Source of the DNA: CALNXN01 sp942490645
GTDB lineage: Bacteria > Pseudomonadota > Alphaproteobacteria > Rhodobacterales > Rhodobacteraceae
Direction of reading: 5' to 3'
Assembly: GCA_942490645.1 (NCBI GenBank)
Contig: CALNXN010000002.1
Location: 124,001-188,000, forward strand
DNA: 64,000 nt
Part shown: positions 57,154 through 64,000 of the stretch, piece by piece
How the letters are laid out: each line of letters begins with the position of its first letter
Numbering within the stretch: the first letter of the stretch is position 1
The notes under the pieces: generated by a model
The model's input: the letters and a program-made list of their open reading frames with translations, nothing else
Databases searched by the model: none
What the model was told of the DNA's origin: nothing
Made by a program: the position numbers and the translations under genes

Positions 57154-57183
57154 GCATAAGGCGGGCTTCGGCTCGCCTTATGC
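57154..57183 (+). other. mRNA hairpin with UUCG tetraloop after the binding-protein gene
   Basis: GCATAAGGCG pairs perfectly with CGCCTTATGC; the inner GGC-TTCG-GCT adds three more pairs (one G-T) and a UUCG loop. No T run follows. Such stems commonly protect the 5' segment of a transporter mRNA, so the binding protein is made in excess over the permeases. Confidence 0.75.
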
Positions 57184-57213
57184 CTCTATCAAGCCAGCCC
57201 GCCAAAGGCGCAT

Positions 57214-58098
57214 ATGTTTTCATTCTGCACCGATCCATCAACGCTTGAAACAGCCCGCTGGCTGGCCTGTTACCTGACGACGGGTGTGCATTTTTCATTT
57301 TATGGCTCGTTCGTTACGGTGCTGTTGCTGCTTGCGATCACGGCCCCCGTGGCGCTGTCCTTCGGGTTTGGTGCAGCCATCGTTGCGCGTTCTCCGATTG
57401 CACCAGTGTCCTGGGTTGGCAAGGCATACATCGCACTCGTGCGCGGCGTGCCCGACATCGCCTTTTTCCTATTCTTTGTGATCGCTCTGGATCAGGGCAT
57501 TGAATACCTGCGCCATCAGGCCGTCTGCCCAGATTGGGACCAGCCAATCCGGCAGGGCAACGATTTCGTTGTTTGCCAAGCCGCGAAAATGCCGCTCGGT
57601 TCCGCGCCGCAATGGGTGCATGAATCCTACAGTTTTGCGCTCGCAGTCCTGACCTTTTCAATCGTGTTCGGGGCCTTTGCCGCCAATGTGCTTTATGGCG
57701 CGATGCGTGCCGTGCCACGTGCGCAGTTGGAGACCGCCGAAGCTTACGGCATGACCCCGCGCCAGACATTTTGGCGGGTGCTGGTGCCGCAAATGTGGGT
57801 GTACGCCCTGCCCGGTCTTGGCAACCTTTGGATGGTCCTGACCAAAGCCACGCCCTTGCTGTTCTTGCTGGGCGTCGAAGACATTGTCTATTGGGCGCGC
57901 GAATTGGGGGGCACCAAGACACCGCGGTTCACCGATTATCCGCATGGGGACTGGCGCATGTGGTACTTTCTTGCGCTGTTGATCTTTTATCTGGCGCTGA
58001 CCCGCGTCTCGGAAATCGCGATCGACAGGTTGATGAAGCGTCTGACCCACGGGCAGGCCACATCGGGCGGTGAAGCGCAACGCAGGGCCGCCGCATGA
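57214..58098 (+). CDS. ABC transporter permease (HisQ-like)
   Basis: A 294-residue inner-membrane permease with about five helices and the EAA-type loop ETAEAYGMTPRQTFWRVLVPQMW. It is longer than HisQ (~230) because of a ~45-residue non-hydrophobic loop after the second or third helix (QAVCPDWDQPIRQGNDFVVCQAAKM, two Cys), probably periplasmic. The end overlaps the second permease by four bases (ATGA). Confidence 0.92.
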   Translation: MFSFCTDPSTLETARWLACYLTTGVHFSFYGSFVTVLLLLAITAPVALSFGFGAAIVARSPIAPVSWVGKAYIALVRGVPDIAFFLFFVIALDQGIEYLRHQAVCPDWDQPIRQGNDFVVCQAAKMPLGSAPQWVHESYSFALAVLTFSIVFGAFAANVLYGAMRAVPRAQLETAEAYGMTPRQTFWRVLVPQMWVYALPGLGNLWMVLTKATPLLFLLGVEDIVYWARELGGTKTPRFTDYPHGDWRMWYFLALLIFYLALTRVSEIAIDRLMKRLTHGQATSGGEAQRRAAA

Positions 58099-58901
58099 GT
58101 TGCATTCAGACCATCCAAGATTATGCCCTGCGCTCCATCGGGATTGGCGAGCGCCTATTACCTCGCGGCGATTTCACCCTTTGCCAGCAGTTCACACTCA
58201 TCGGCTCGGGCATGATCTGGAACGTCTACTTCGGCGTCATGGCGCTGGCGCTGGGGTTCTTTTTTGCCACCGCGCTGGCTGTGGCCAAGGCATCTGGCAA
58301 GCGCGCGCTGCGCAAACCCGCAGAATGGTTTATCTTTATCTTCCGCGGCTCACCGCTCTTCATTCAGTTCTTTTTTGGGTATTTCTTCTTCCTCAGTCTC
58401 AAGAGCCAATACGCGTTTTTCGATCCCTTTACCGCCGCTTGGCTAGGCGCATTGATCGTCCTGTTCTTTAACACGGCCGCCTACACCGCCGAGATCTTCT
58501 ATGGTGCGCTCTTGTCCATTCCCAAAGGCGACACAGAAGCTGCCGACGCTTACGGCATGTCCGGCTGGTCACGGTTTCGCCGGGTCATTTGGCCCACCAT
58601 GCTGCGCCTTGCATGGCCCGCCTACACCAATGAGGCGATTTTCCTGTTTCACTCGACCGCGCTGGTGTTTTTCTCCGGCTTTCCCGCGTGGCAACAGCGT
58701 GGTGATGCGCTCTATTACACGAGCTATTTCGCGGACAAGACTTTTAATCCATTTGTTCCCTACCCGATTCTTGCGATGTATTTCATCCTTCTGACGTTGG
58801 TGATCGTGGGGCTGTTCGGGCTGATCAACAAACGCCTCAACAAACATTTGCCGCAAGACAGCCGCCAAAAATTAAGGTTGCGTCCCAATCTGATACGGTA
58901 G
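58095..58901 (+). CDS. ABC transporter permease (HisM-like)
   Basis: A 268-residue permease with the loop DTEAADAYGMSGWSRFRRVIWPTM. Its helices include FFATALAVAKAS, FIQFFFGYFFFLSL and FILLTLVIVGLFGLI. With the preceding permease it forms the membrane heterodimer of the importer. It overlaps that gene, confirming the start. Confidence 0.93.
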   Translation: MSCIQTIQDYALRSIGIGERLLPRGDFTLCQQFTLIGSGMIWNVYFGVMALALGFFFATALAVAKASGKRALRKPAEWFIFIFRGSPLFIQFFFGYFFFLSLKSQYAFFDPFTAAWLGALIVLFFNTAAYTAEIFYGALLSIPKGDTEAADAYGMSGWSRFRRVIWPTMLRLAWPAYTNEAIFLFHSTALVFFSGFPAWQQRGDALYYTSYFADKTFNPFVPYPILAMYFILLTLVIVGLFGLINKRLNKHLPQDSRQKLRLRPNLIR

Positions 58902-58909
58902 TATCTGTG

Positions 58910-58923
58910 AATTTGATCAAATT
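58910..58923. promoter_or_regulatory. Perfect 14-bp palindrome AATTTGATCAAATT, candidate operator
   Basis: An A+T-rich perfect palindrome located 63 bases before the first glutamine-synthetase-like gene and just after the transporter operon. A second dyad follows at 58931-58970. It is a plausible site for a GntR- or LacI-type regulator. No regulator gene is seen nearby. Confidence 0.5.
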
Positions 58924-58930
58924 ATTCGGC

Positions 58931-58970
58931 GCTGGCTGAATATGCCCGATGGGGCGATCAATCAGCCAGC
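58931..58970. repeat. Inverted repeat GCTGGCTGA/TCAGCCAGC before the ligase genes
   Basis: Perfect 9-base arms at 58931-58939 and 58962-58970 are separated by 22 bases, ending 15 bases before the ATG at 58986. As RNA it would form a stem close to the ribosome site (GGTGA). Confidence 0.5.
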
Positions 58971-58985
58971 CCTCATTGGTGATAT

Positions 58986-60320
58986 ATGAAAGACTGGCTT
59001 CGCAAGAACCCGACCGTCCGCACGATCCGTGTGGCGGCCTCTGATCTGAACGGACAAGCACGCGGCAAGCGTATCCCGGCACGGTTTGCCGACAAGGCCG
59101 TCACAGACGGCACCCGTTTTCCGATGTCCGTGCTCAACCTCGACATCTGGGGCGAGGACATTGACGACAGCCCACTGGTCTACGAAACCGGCGACCGCGA
59201 CGGTGTGCTCAAACCGACCGAACGCGGGTTTATGCCGATGCCATGGCTGGATGCGCCCACGGCGCTGCTGCCGATCTGGATGTTTCACGAAGATGGCAAA
59301 CCCTATGAGGGCGACCCTCGCCATGCTTTGCGCGCGGTCTTGGACCGTTATACCGCGCGTGGTCTGACGCCGGTGTGCGCGGTCGAGCTTGAGTTCTTTT
59401 TGATCGACGATTCCGGGCGCAACCTTCAGGTGCCGCCCTCGCCGCGCTCTGGCAAGCGACGTGTGGCCGGCGAAATCCTGTCTTTGCGTGCGCTGGATCA
59501 GTTCGACGCGTTTTTTACCGATCTGTACGACGCCTGCGAAGCGATGGACATTCCCGCCGACACAGCAATCTCGGAAGCCGGTCTGGGCCAGTTCGAGATC
59601 AACTTGATGCATTGCGATGACGCCCTGCGCGCAGCCGATGACGCATGGCTGTTCAAGATGCTTGTCAAAGGCATGGCGCGCAGGCACGGGTTTGCCGCCA
59701 GCTTCATGGCCAAGCCCTACCAAGATTACGCAGGTTCTGGGCTGCACATGCATTTTTCGGTTCTTGATAAGGACGGCAACAACGTCTTTGACGATGGCGG
59801 ACCGGAAGGGACCACTATGTTGAGGCACGCGGTTGCGGGCTGCCTTGCGGCGATGTCAGGCTCTACCCTCGTGTTTGCGCCCCACGCCAACAGCTTTGAT
59901 CGGATGGTACCCGGCAACCACGCGCCAACCGGCATTTGCTGGGCCTATGAAAATCGCACGGCCGCTATTCGTATTCCGTCTGGCAATCCCGCTGCTCGGC
60001 GGATTGAACATCGCGTGGCCGGGGGCGACGTGAACCCCTACCTAATGCTGGCGGCGGTTCTCGGCGCTGCGATGAACGGGATCGAAGACGCCAAAGAGCC
60101 ACCCGCGCCGATCAAAGGCAACGCCTATGCCGCAGACCTTCCACAGATACCCGGTGACTGGGCGACCGCCATCGACGCTTTTGAAAAGAGCGCGGATGTC
60201 GCGCGGATATTCCCGCGCGACCTCATTCGAAATTTTGTTCTGACAAAACGACAGGAACTGCAATACATGCAGGAACTGGACGCGTCAGAACAAGTCAACA
60301 TCTACCTCGACACGGTATAA
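58986..60320 (+). CDS. Glutamine-synthetase-like gamma-glutamyl-amine ligase (first copy)
   Basis: A 444-residue ATP-dependent ligase of the glutamine synthetase fold, PuuA-like group, which attaches glutamate to amines. Catalytic segments are AVELEFFLIDD, EAGLGQFEINL, GSGLHMHFSVLD, HANSFDRMVPGNHAP, ENRTAAIRIP and RRIEHRVAGGDVNPYLMLAA. It lacks the adenylylation Tyr loop of GlnA and is shorter than GlnA. Gamma-glutamylation of putrescine or a related amine is likely; the exact amine is unknown. Confidence 0.88.
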   Translation: MKDWLRKNPTVRTIRVAASDLNGQARGKRIPARFADKAVTDGTRFPMSVLNLDIWGEDIDDSPLVYETGDRDGVLKPTERGFMPMPWLDAPTALLPIWMFHEDGKPYEGDPRHALRAVLDRYTARGLTPVCAVELEFFLIDDSGRNLQVPPSPRSGKRRVAGEILSLRALDQFDAFFTDLYDACEAMDIPADTAISEAGLGQFEINLMHCDDALRAADDAWLFKMLVKGMARRHGFAASFMAKPYQDYAGSGLHMHFSVLDKDGNNVFDDGGPEGTTMLRHAVAGCLAAMSGSTLVFAPHANSFDRMVPGNHAPTGICWAYENRTAAIRIPSGNPAARRIEHRVAGGDVNPYLMLAAVLGAAMNGIEDAKEPPAPIKGNAYAADLPQIPGDWATAIDAFEKSADVARIFPRDLIRNFVLTKRQELQYMQELDASEQVNIYLDTV

Positions 60321-60324
60321 GCGC

Positions 60325-61002
60325 ATGAAAATCGGCATTCTGATGACCGGGCATCCCCCGGATGAGATGATGGAACGAGGCCGCTATGACGCCTATTTTG
60401 AACGGCTTCTCGAAGGGCATGACTTTGAGATCGAGGGATGGGCCGTGGTTGACGGTATCTTTCCGCCGTCCGTTGAGGCAGCCGACGGTTGGCTGATCAC
60501 GGGTTCCAAGCATGGTGCCTATGAAGATCATCCTTGGATCCCACCGCTTGAGCAATTCATCCGCGACGCACATGCAGCCAAACGCCCGATGATAGGGGTG
60601 TGTTTTGGCCACCAGATCATCGCACAAGCCATGGGCGGCAAGGTTGAAAAGTTTCAAGGCGGCTGGTCTGTGGGACGCCAGGAATACCAGATGGGCGACA
60701 AGACCGTTGCGGTTCATGCATGGCACCAGGATCAGGTGGTCGAGCGCCCTGCGGGTGCACAAGTAATCGCGTCTTCGCCGTTTTGCGAAAACGCCGCGTT
60801 GCTCTACGGTGACACCATCTGGACGATCCAGCCGCACCCTGAATACGACGGGGATTTCATCAGCGGACTGATCCGCCACCGTGGTCCGGGCGTTGTCCCG
60901 GACGCGCAGTTGGAACGGGCCAAGGCAGATCTCAATACTCCGACAGACCGGATGGAAATCGCCCGGCAGATGGCGGATTTTTTCAAGAAAGAGAGGACCT
61001 GA
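60325..61002 (+). CDS. Class I glutamine amidotransferase (GATase1)
   Basis: 225 residues with a full triad: nucleophile GVCFGHQ (Cys93), and QPHPEY (His171, Glu173). It resembles GuaA-type standalone glutaminases more than PuuD-type peptidase-C26 hydrolases. Placed between two ligase genes, it may hydrolyse gamma-glutamyl intermediates or supply ammonia. It starts four bases after the first ligase gene and shares one base with the second (TGATG). Confidence 0.9.
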   Translation: MKIGILMTGHPPDEMMERGRYDAYFERLLEGHDFEIEGWAVVDGIFPPSVEAADGWLITGSKHGAYEDHPWIPPLEQFIRDAHAAKRPMIGVCFGHQIIAQAMGGKVEKFQGGWSVGRQEYQMGDKTVAVHAWHQDQVVERPAGAQVIASSPFCENAALLYGDTIWTIQPHPEYDGDFISGLIRHRGPGVVPDAQLERAKADLNTPTDRMEIARQMADFFKKERT

Positions 61003-62360
61003 TGGCTGATTGGACAGACGCGCTTCCGCAAGCAGCACAAGATTACTTGCAAGGGCGTAAGCTGGATGAAGTAGAGTGCATTGTGTCTGACCTGCCCGGC
61101 ATTGCGCGCGGCAAGGCTGTTCCGGCGTCCAAATTCGCCAAGCAGGACTATTTTCATCTGCCTGACAGTATTTTTTACCAAACCATCACCGGCGGTTGGG
61201 GCGAGGCCGCAGGCGAGGACGGGTTCATCGAAAAAGACATGATCTTGCGACCTGATATGTCCACGGCCACAGCGGCGCCCTGGACTGCGGATTGGACGTT
61301 GCAGGTGATCCACGACGCCTATGACCGGGACAACAAACCCATCGAATACTCGCCGCGAAATGTGCTCAAACGGGTGTGTGCGCTCTATCGCAAAGAGGGA
61401 TGGGAGCCTGTTGTGGCCCCCGAGATGGAGTTCTTTCTGGTTGCCCGCAATATTGACCCGTCACAGGACATCAAGCCGATGATGGGCCGCTCGGGCCGCC
61501 CGGCAGCGGCGCGGCAAGCCTATTCGATGACGGCTGTGGACGAGTTTGGGCCTGTAATCGACGACATTTATGATTTTGCCGAGGCGCAGGGATTTGAGAT
61601 CGACGGCATCACCCAAGAAGGCGGTGCAGGCCAGTTGGAGATCAACTTGGCGCATGGCGACCCCGTCAAACTGGCGGATGAGGTCTTCTTTTTCAAACGC
61701 CTGATCCGTGAGGCTGCACTGCGTCACGACTGCTTTGCCACGTTTATGGCCAAGCCGATCGAGGACGAGCCCGGCAGCGCGATGCATATTCACCACTCGG
61801 TGCTGGACATCGACACCGGACAGAACGCGTTTTGCGGCCCTCAGGGCGGCGATACGGATGCGTTCTTTCACTTTATCGGCGGGCTGCAGACCCACATGCC
61901 CGCGGCTCTGGCCGTCATGGCGCCATACGTCAATTCCTACCGTCGGTTCGTCAAGGATCACGCAGCACCCATCAATCTTGAATGGGGTCGTGACAACCGT
62001 ACCACCGGTATCCGCGTGCCGTTGTCTGGCCCAAAGTCGCGCCGCGTTGAAAACCGGATCGCAGGTATGGATTGCAACCCGTACCTGGCTATCGCCGCCT
62101 CGCTGGCCTGCGGCTACATCGGAATGATGAATGAGTTGCGCCCTGCCAAGCAATTTCGGGGGGACGCCTATGATGGCGATGGCGATATCCCACAGGTATT
62201 GGGTCAGGCGCTGGATCTGTTCGAAGGTGCCGATGTTTTGCATGAGGTTCTCGGCTCGGAATTCGCGCGCGTCTACGGCATTGTCAAACGCGCGGAGTAT
62301 GAGGAATTCCTGCAGGTGATTTCGCCCTGGGAACGTGAGCATCTGCTGTTGAACGTTTGA
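61002..62360 (+). CDS. Glutamine-synthetase-like gamma-glutamyl-amine ligase (second copy)
   Basis: 452 residues, a diverged relative of the first ligase. It has APEMEFFLVARN, GGAGQLEINLAHGDP, GSAMHIHHSVLD, NSYRRFVKDHAAPINLEWGRDNRTTGIRVP and RRVENRIAGMDCNPYLAIAA. It is closer to the classical PuuA/gamma-glutamylputrescine synthetase pattern. Two ligases side by side suggest either two amine substrates or two steps. It is coupled to the amidotransferase by TGATG, and the FAD oxidase follows 59 bases later. Confidence 0.9.
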   Translation: MADWTDALPQAAQDYLQGRKLDEVECIVSDLPGIARGKAVPASKFAKQDYFHLPDSIFYQTITGGWGEAAGEDGFIEKDMILRPDMSTATAAPWTADWTLQVIHDAYDRDNKPIEYSPRNVLKRVCALYRKEGWEPVVAPEMEFFLVARNIDPSQDIKPMMGRSGRPAAARQAYSMTAVDEFGPVIDDIYDFAEAQGFEIDGITQEGGAGQLEINLAHGDPVKLADEVFFFKRLIREAALRHDCFATFMAKPIEDEPGSAMHIHHSVLDIDTGQNAFCGPQGGDTDAFFHFIGGLQTHMPAALAVMAPYVNSYRRFVKDHAAPINLEWGRDNRTTGIRVPLSGPKSRRVENRIAGMDCNPYLAIAASLACGYIGMMNELRPAKQFRGDAYDGDGDIPQVLGQALDLFEGADVLHEVLGSEFARVYGIVKRAEYEEFLQVISPWEREHLLLNV

Positions 62361-62419
62361 GCATGTTTTGACGTCGGACACGCCTCCGGCGGGCATATTT
62401 CTGGAACACTGAAGGAGGC

Positions 62420-63734
62420 ATGCGCCCTGTGGATCTGCTGACGGCCAATGACACCCCCGGAACCTATCCTGACAGTTGGTATGCGGCGACAACGACGCCT
62501 CTGGCCCCGTTTCCTCCCTTGCGCGGCGAGGTGAAGGCCGATGTTTGCGTCGTTGGTGCCGGATACACCGGGTTGTCGGCCGCGCTGCATCTGGCGCAGG
62601 CCGGACGTAGCGTCGTTGTTTTGGATGCACAGCGAGTGGGGTTTGGCGCGTCAGGGCGCAATGGCGGGCAGTTGGGCAGTGGTCAGCGTGTGGATCAGAC
62701 TGATCTGGAAAAGATGCTGGGGGACGGCCCGGCGCGCGCAACTGTGGGATTTGGCCGAGGACGCCAAGGCCCTGGTAAAGGGATTGATCGCTGAACATGG
62801 GATCGATTGCCACCTCAAGCCCGGCGTCGCGCATACCGCGTCGTCGATCACCGATGTGCAAGACTTGCATGCCTATGCGGAGCACTTGAGCGTGCGCTAT
62901 GGGTATAATCAGGTCGAGATGCTGGATGCACAGGCTTGCCATGCGCTTTGCCCCTCGCCGGATTACAAAGGCGGCGTTCTGGATATGGGTGCGGCGCACC
63001 TGCATCCGCTGGCCTTTGTGCTTGGTCTAGCAGACGCCGCACGCACGGCTGGCGTTCAGATCCATGAAGGGTCTCGTGTCCACCGTATCGACGAGGGAGC
63101 AACTGTCAGGGTCCACACTGACGCGGGTCGAGTGGTGGCGGATCACGTAGTGCTGGCCTGCAACGGTTATCTGTCATCACTTAACCAGCGGGTCGCGGCG
63201 AGGGTTATGCCGATTAACAATTTCATCGTCGCAACAGAGCCCTTGGGTGCGGACGTGGATAAGGTGCTGACACGAGATGTGGCGGTGGCAGATAGCCGAT
63301 TTGTGGTCAATTATTTTCGTCTGAGCCATGATGGGCGGCTCTTGTTTGGTGGTGGCGAAAGCTATGGCTATCGATTTCCGCGTGATATTGCAGCGACCGT
63401 TCGCAAACCCATGGGTATCGTGTTTCCGCACCTGAGCGACGTCAAAATCGACTACGCATGGGGCGGCACATTGGCCATTACAATGAAACGGTTTCCCTAT
63501 TTGACGCGCTTGGGGGCAAACATGCTGTCGGCCTCGGGGTATTCCGGGCATGGGGTTGGAACGGCCACCCACGCTGGCAAACTGATGGCGGATGCCATTG
63601 TGGGGGACGGCGATGGGTTCGACACGATGGCAACCGTCCCTACTCCGTCATTTCCCGGCGCCGGTGGACTGCGAACGCCTCTGCTTGCACTGGCAATGAC
63701 CTGGTACGCGATGCGCGACAGGCTTGGAGTGTAA
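62420..63734 (+). CDS. FAD-dependent amine oxidoreductase (PuuB-like), frame broken in this sequence
   Basis: A DAO-family flavoenzyme resembling gamma-glutamylputrescine oxidase. The N-terminal frame (62420-62794) has VDLLTANDTPGTYPDSWYAAT and the FAD motif VCVVGAGYTGLSAALHLAQAG. From ~62740 the protein continues in the next frame: LWDLAEDAKALVKGL.. to the C-terminal GGTLAITMKRFPYLTRLG and SGYSGHGVGTATHAGKLMADA. The switch falls at GCGCGCGC (62732-62739); losing one base or gaining two restores PAR(A)QLWDLAEDA. AAGGAGG sits almost on ATG 62420, so GTG 62429 is the better start. Its expected role is oxidation of the gamma-glutamylated amine to an aldehyde. Confidence 0.85.
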
Positions 63735-63814
63735 CGTCGACGTCGCGAAAGTTTCACTTGGCTTGACGCCCTCTTATCTTTACTATTTCGGAAACCTTAC
63801 ATAAGGAAAACGAA

Positions 63815-64000
63815 ATGAACCTTCCCGATATGCATTCTGCCGAACCGATCCCCCAAGCCGCTGTGGAGGATGTAATGAAGCTTTTGCAGTCGGGTGATCT
63901 GTTTAGATACACAGCCACATCCGGCGCTCCTGTATCCCTTTTGGAAGATGAATTCGCGACGATGATGGGCGTCAAATACGCACTTGCTGTGTCTTCCTGT
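63815..64000 (+). CDS. DegT/DnrJ/EryC1/StrS-type aminotransferase, N-terminal part (cut by window edge)
   Basis: 62 residues are visible, starting MNLPDMHSAEPIPQAAVEDVM. The segment LLQSGDLFRYTATSGAPVSLLEDEFATMMGVKYALAVSSC is the N-terminal pattern of PLP aminotransferases of the DegT family. The PLP lysine lies outside the window. AAGGAAAA precedes the ATG, which is 80 bases after the FAD oxidase. It could act on the aldehyde from the amine pathway or belong to another locus. Confidence 0.8.
   Translation, partial: MNLPDMHSAEPIPQAAVEDVMKLLQSGDLFRYTATSGAPVSLLEDEFATMMGVKYALAVSSC

Noticed and set aside
61461..63005. 514-codon open frame on the minus strand across the second ligase and the FAD oxidase
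   Set aside because: Antisense shadow of G+C-rich coding sequence. It shows no family motifs, and the plus strand carries clear enzymes.
63763..63789. Promoter TTGACG...TATTTC before the DegT-type aminotransferase
   Set aside because: Spacing is about 15 bases and the -10 match is poor; not strong enough to list.

Overview
The window looks like a chromosomal segment of a marine alphaproteobacterium of the Rhodobacterales (roseobacter group). Support comes from lineage-typical small families and gene orders: glyQ, a DUF6446-type gene and glyS with overlapping ends; DUF2842; DUF6524; a DUF1127 protein; a metZ gene behind a SAM-II riboswitch; FolE2; and a conserved acidic protein with an N-terminal block I associate with this order. 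Genes are tightly packed, often with ATGA or TGATG junctions. I see no phage, insertion sequence, CRISPR array, rRNA or tRNA. Most of the window is core housekeeping sequence.

Layout. 1-3.2 kb: folB-like fusion, folP and glmM (cut by the window edge), then a cell wall hydrolase. 3.3-9.5 kb: glyQ, DUF6446, glyS and a PPDK-like protein with a degraded ATP-grasp part. 9.6-17.5 kb: a secreted protease-like protein without a catalytic triad, a ThDP enzyme translationally coupled to trkH, a DUF1127 protein, folE2, and metZ with its riboswitch and terminator. 17.6-26.1 kb: a hydrolase, a GST, a Popeye-like membrane protein, the ftsY-GNAT-EamA-yciB operon, an FkbM methyltransferase and an orphan NuoE-NuoF fusion. 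26.2-38.9 kb: an AlkB-type hydroxylase, xseA, purD, an FG-GAP protein with a ferredoxin, a fragment of error-prone polymerase DnaE2, a Do-family protease, hflK-hflC, gor and rpiA. 39-50 kb: GST-sdaA, a DMT transporter, thiamine pyrophosphokinase, a 752-residue acidic protein, purA and a cobalt-type nitrile hydratase operon. 50-55.5 kb: secG, pyrG, rlmJ, two TerB-like proteins and a PhnD-like protein.

The accessory part is 55.5-64 kb. An amino-acid/polyamine-type ABC transporter leads into a set of two glutamine-synthetase-like ligases with a class I glutamine amidotransferase between them, an FAD amine oxidase and the start of a DegT-type aminotransferase. Together these suggest uptake of an amine or basic amino acid and its breakdown through gamma-glutamylated intermediates. 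The substrate cannot be read from sequence alone. A perfect 14-bp palindrome and a 17-bp dyad precede the ligase genes and the transporter.

Three otherwise well-conserved genes are out of frame: ftsY, at the end of a (GAACCC)20 array, and the ThDP enzyme and the FAD oxidase, both at short GC dinucleotide tracts. ftsY is essential in most bacteria, so some of these are probably sequence or assembly errors, although real slippage is not excluded. The most unusual coding features are the two hexanucleotide arrays giving long Glu-Pro stretches in FtsY, the catalytically dead trypsin-like protein, the PPDK homologue with a degraded nucleotide site, and the FolB protein with an extra C-terminal domain.
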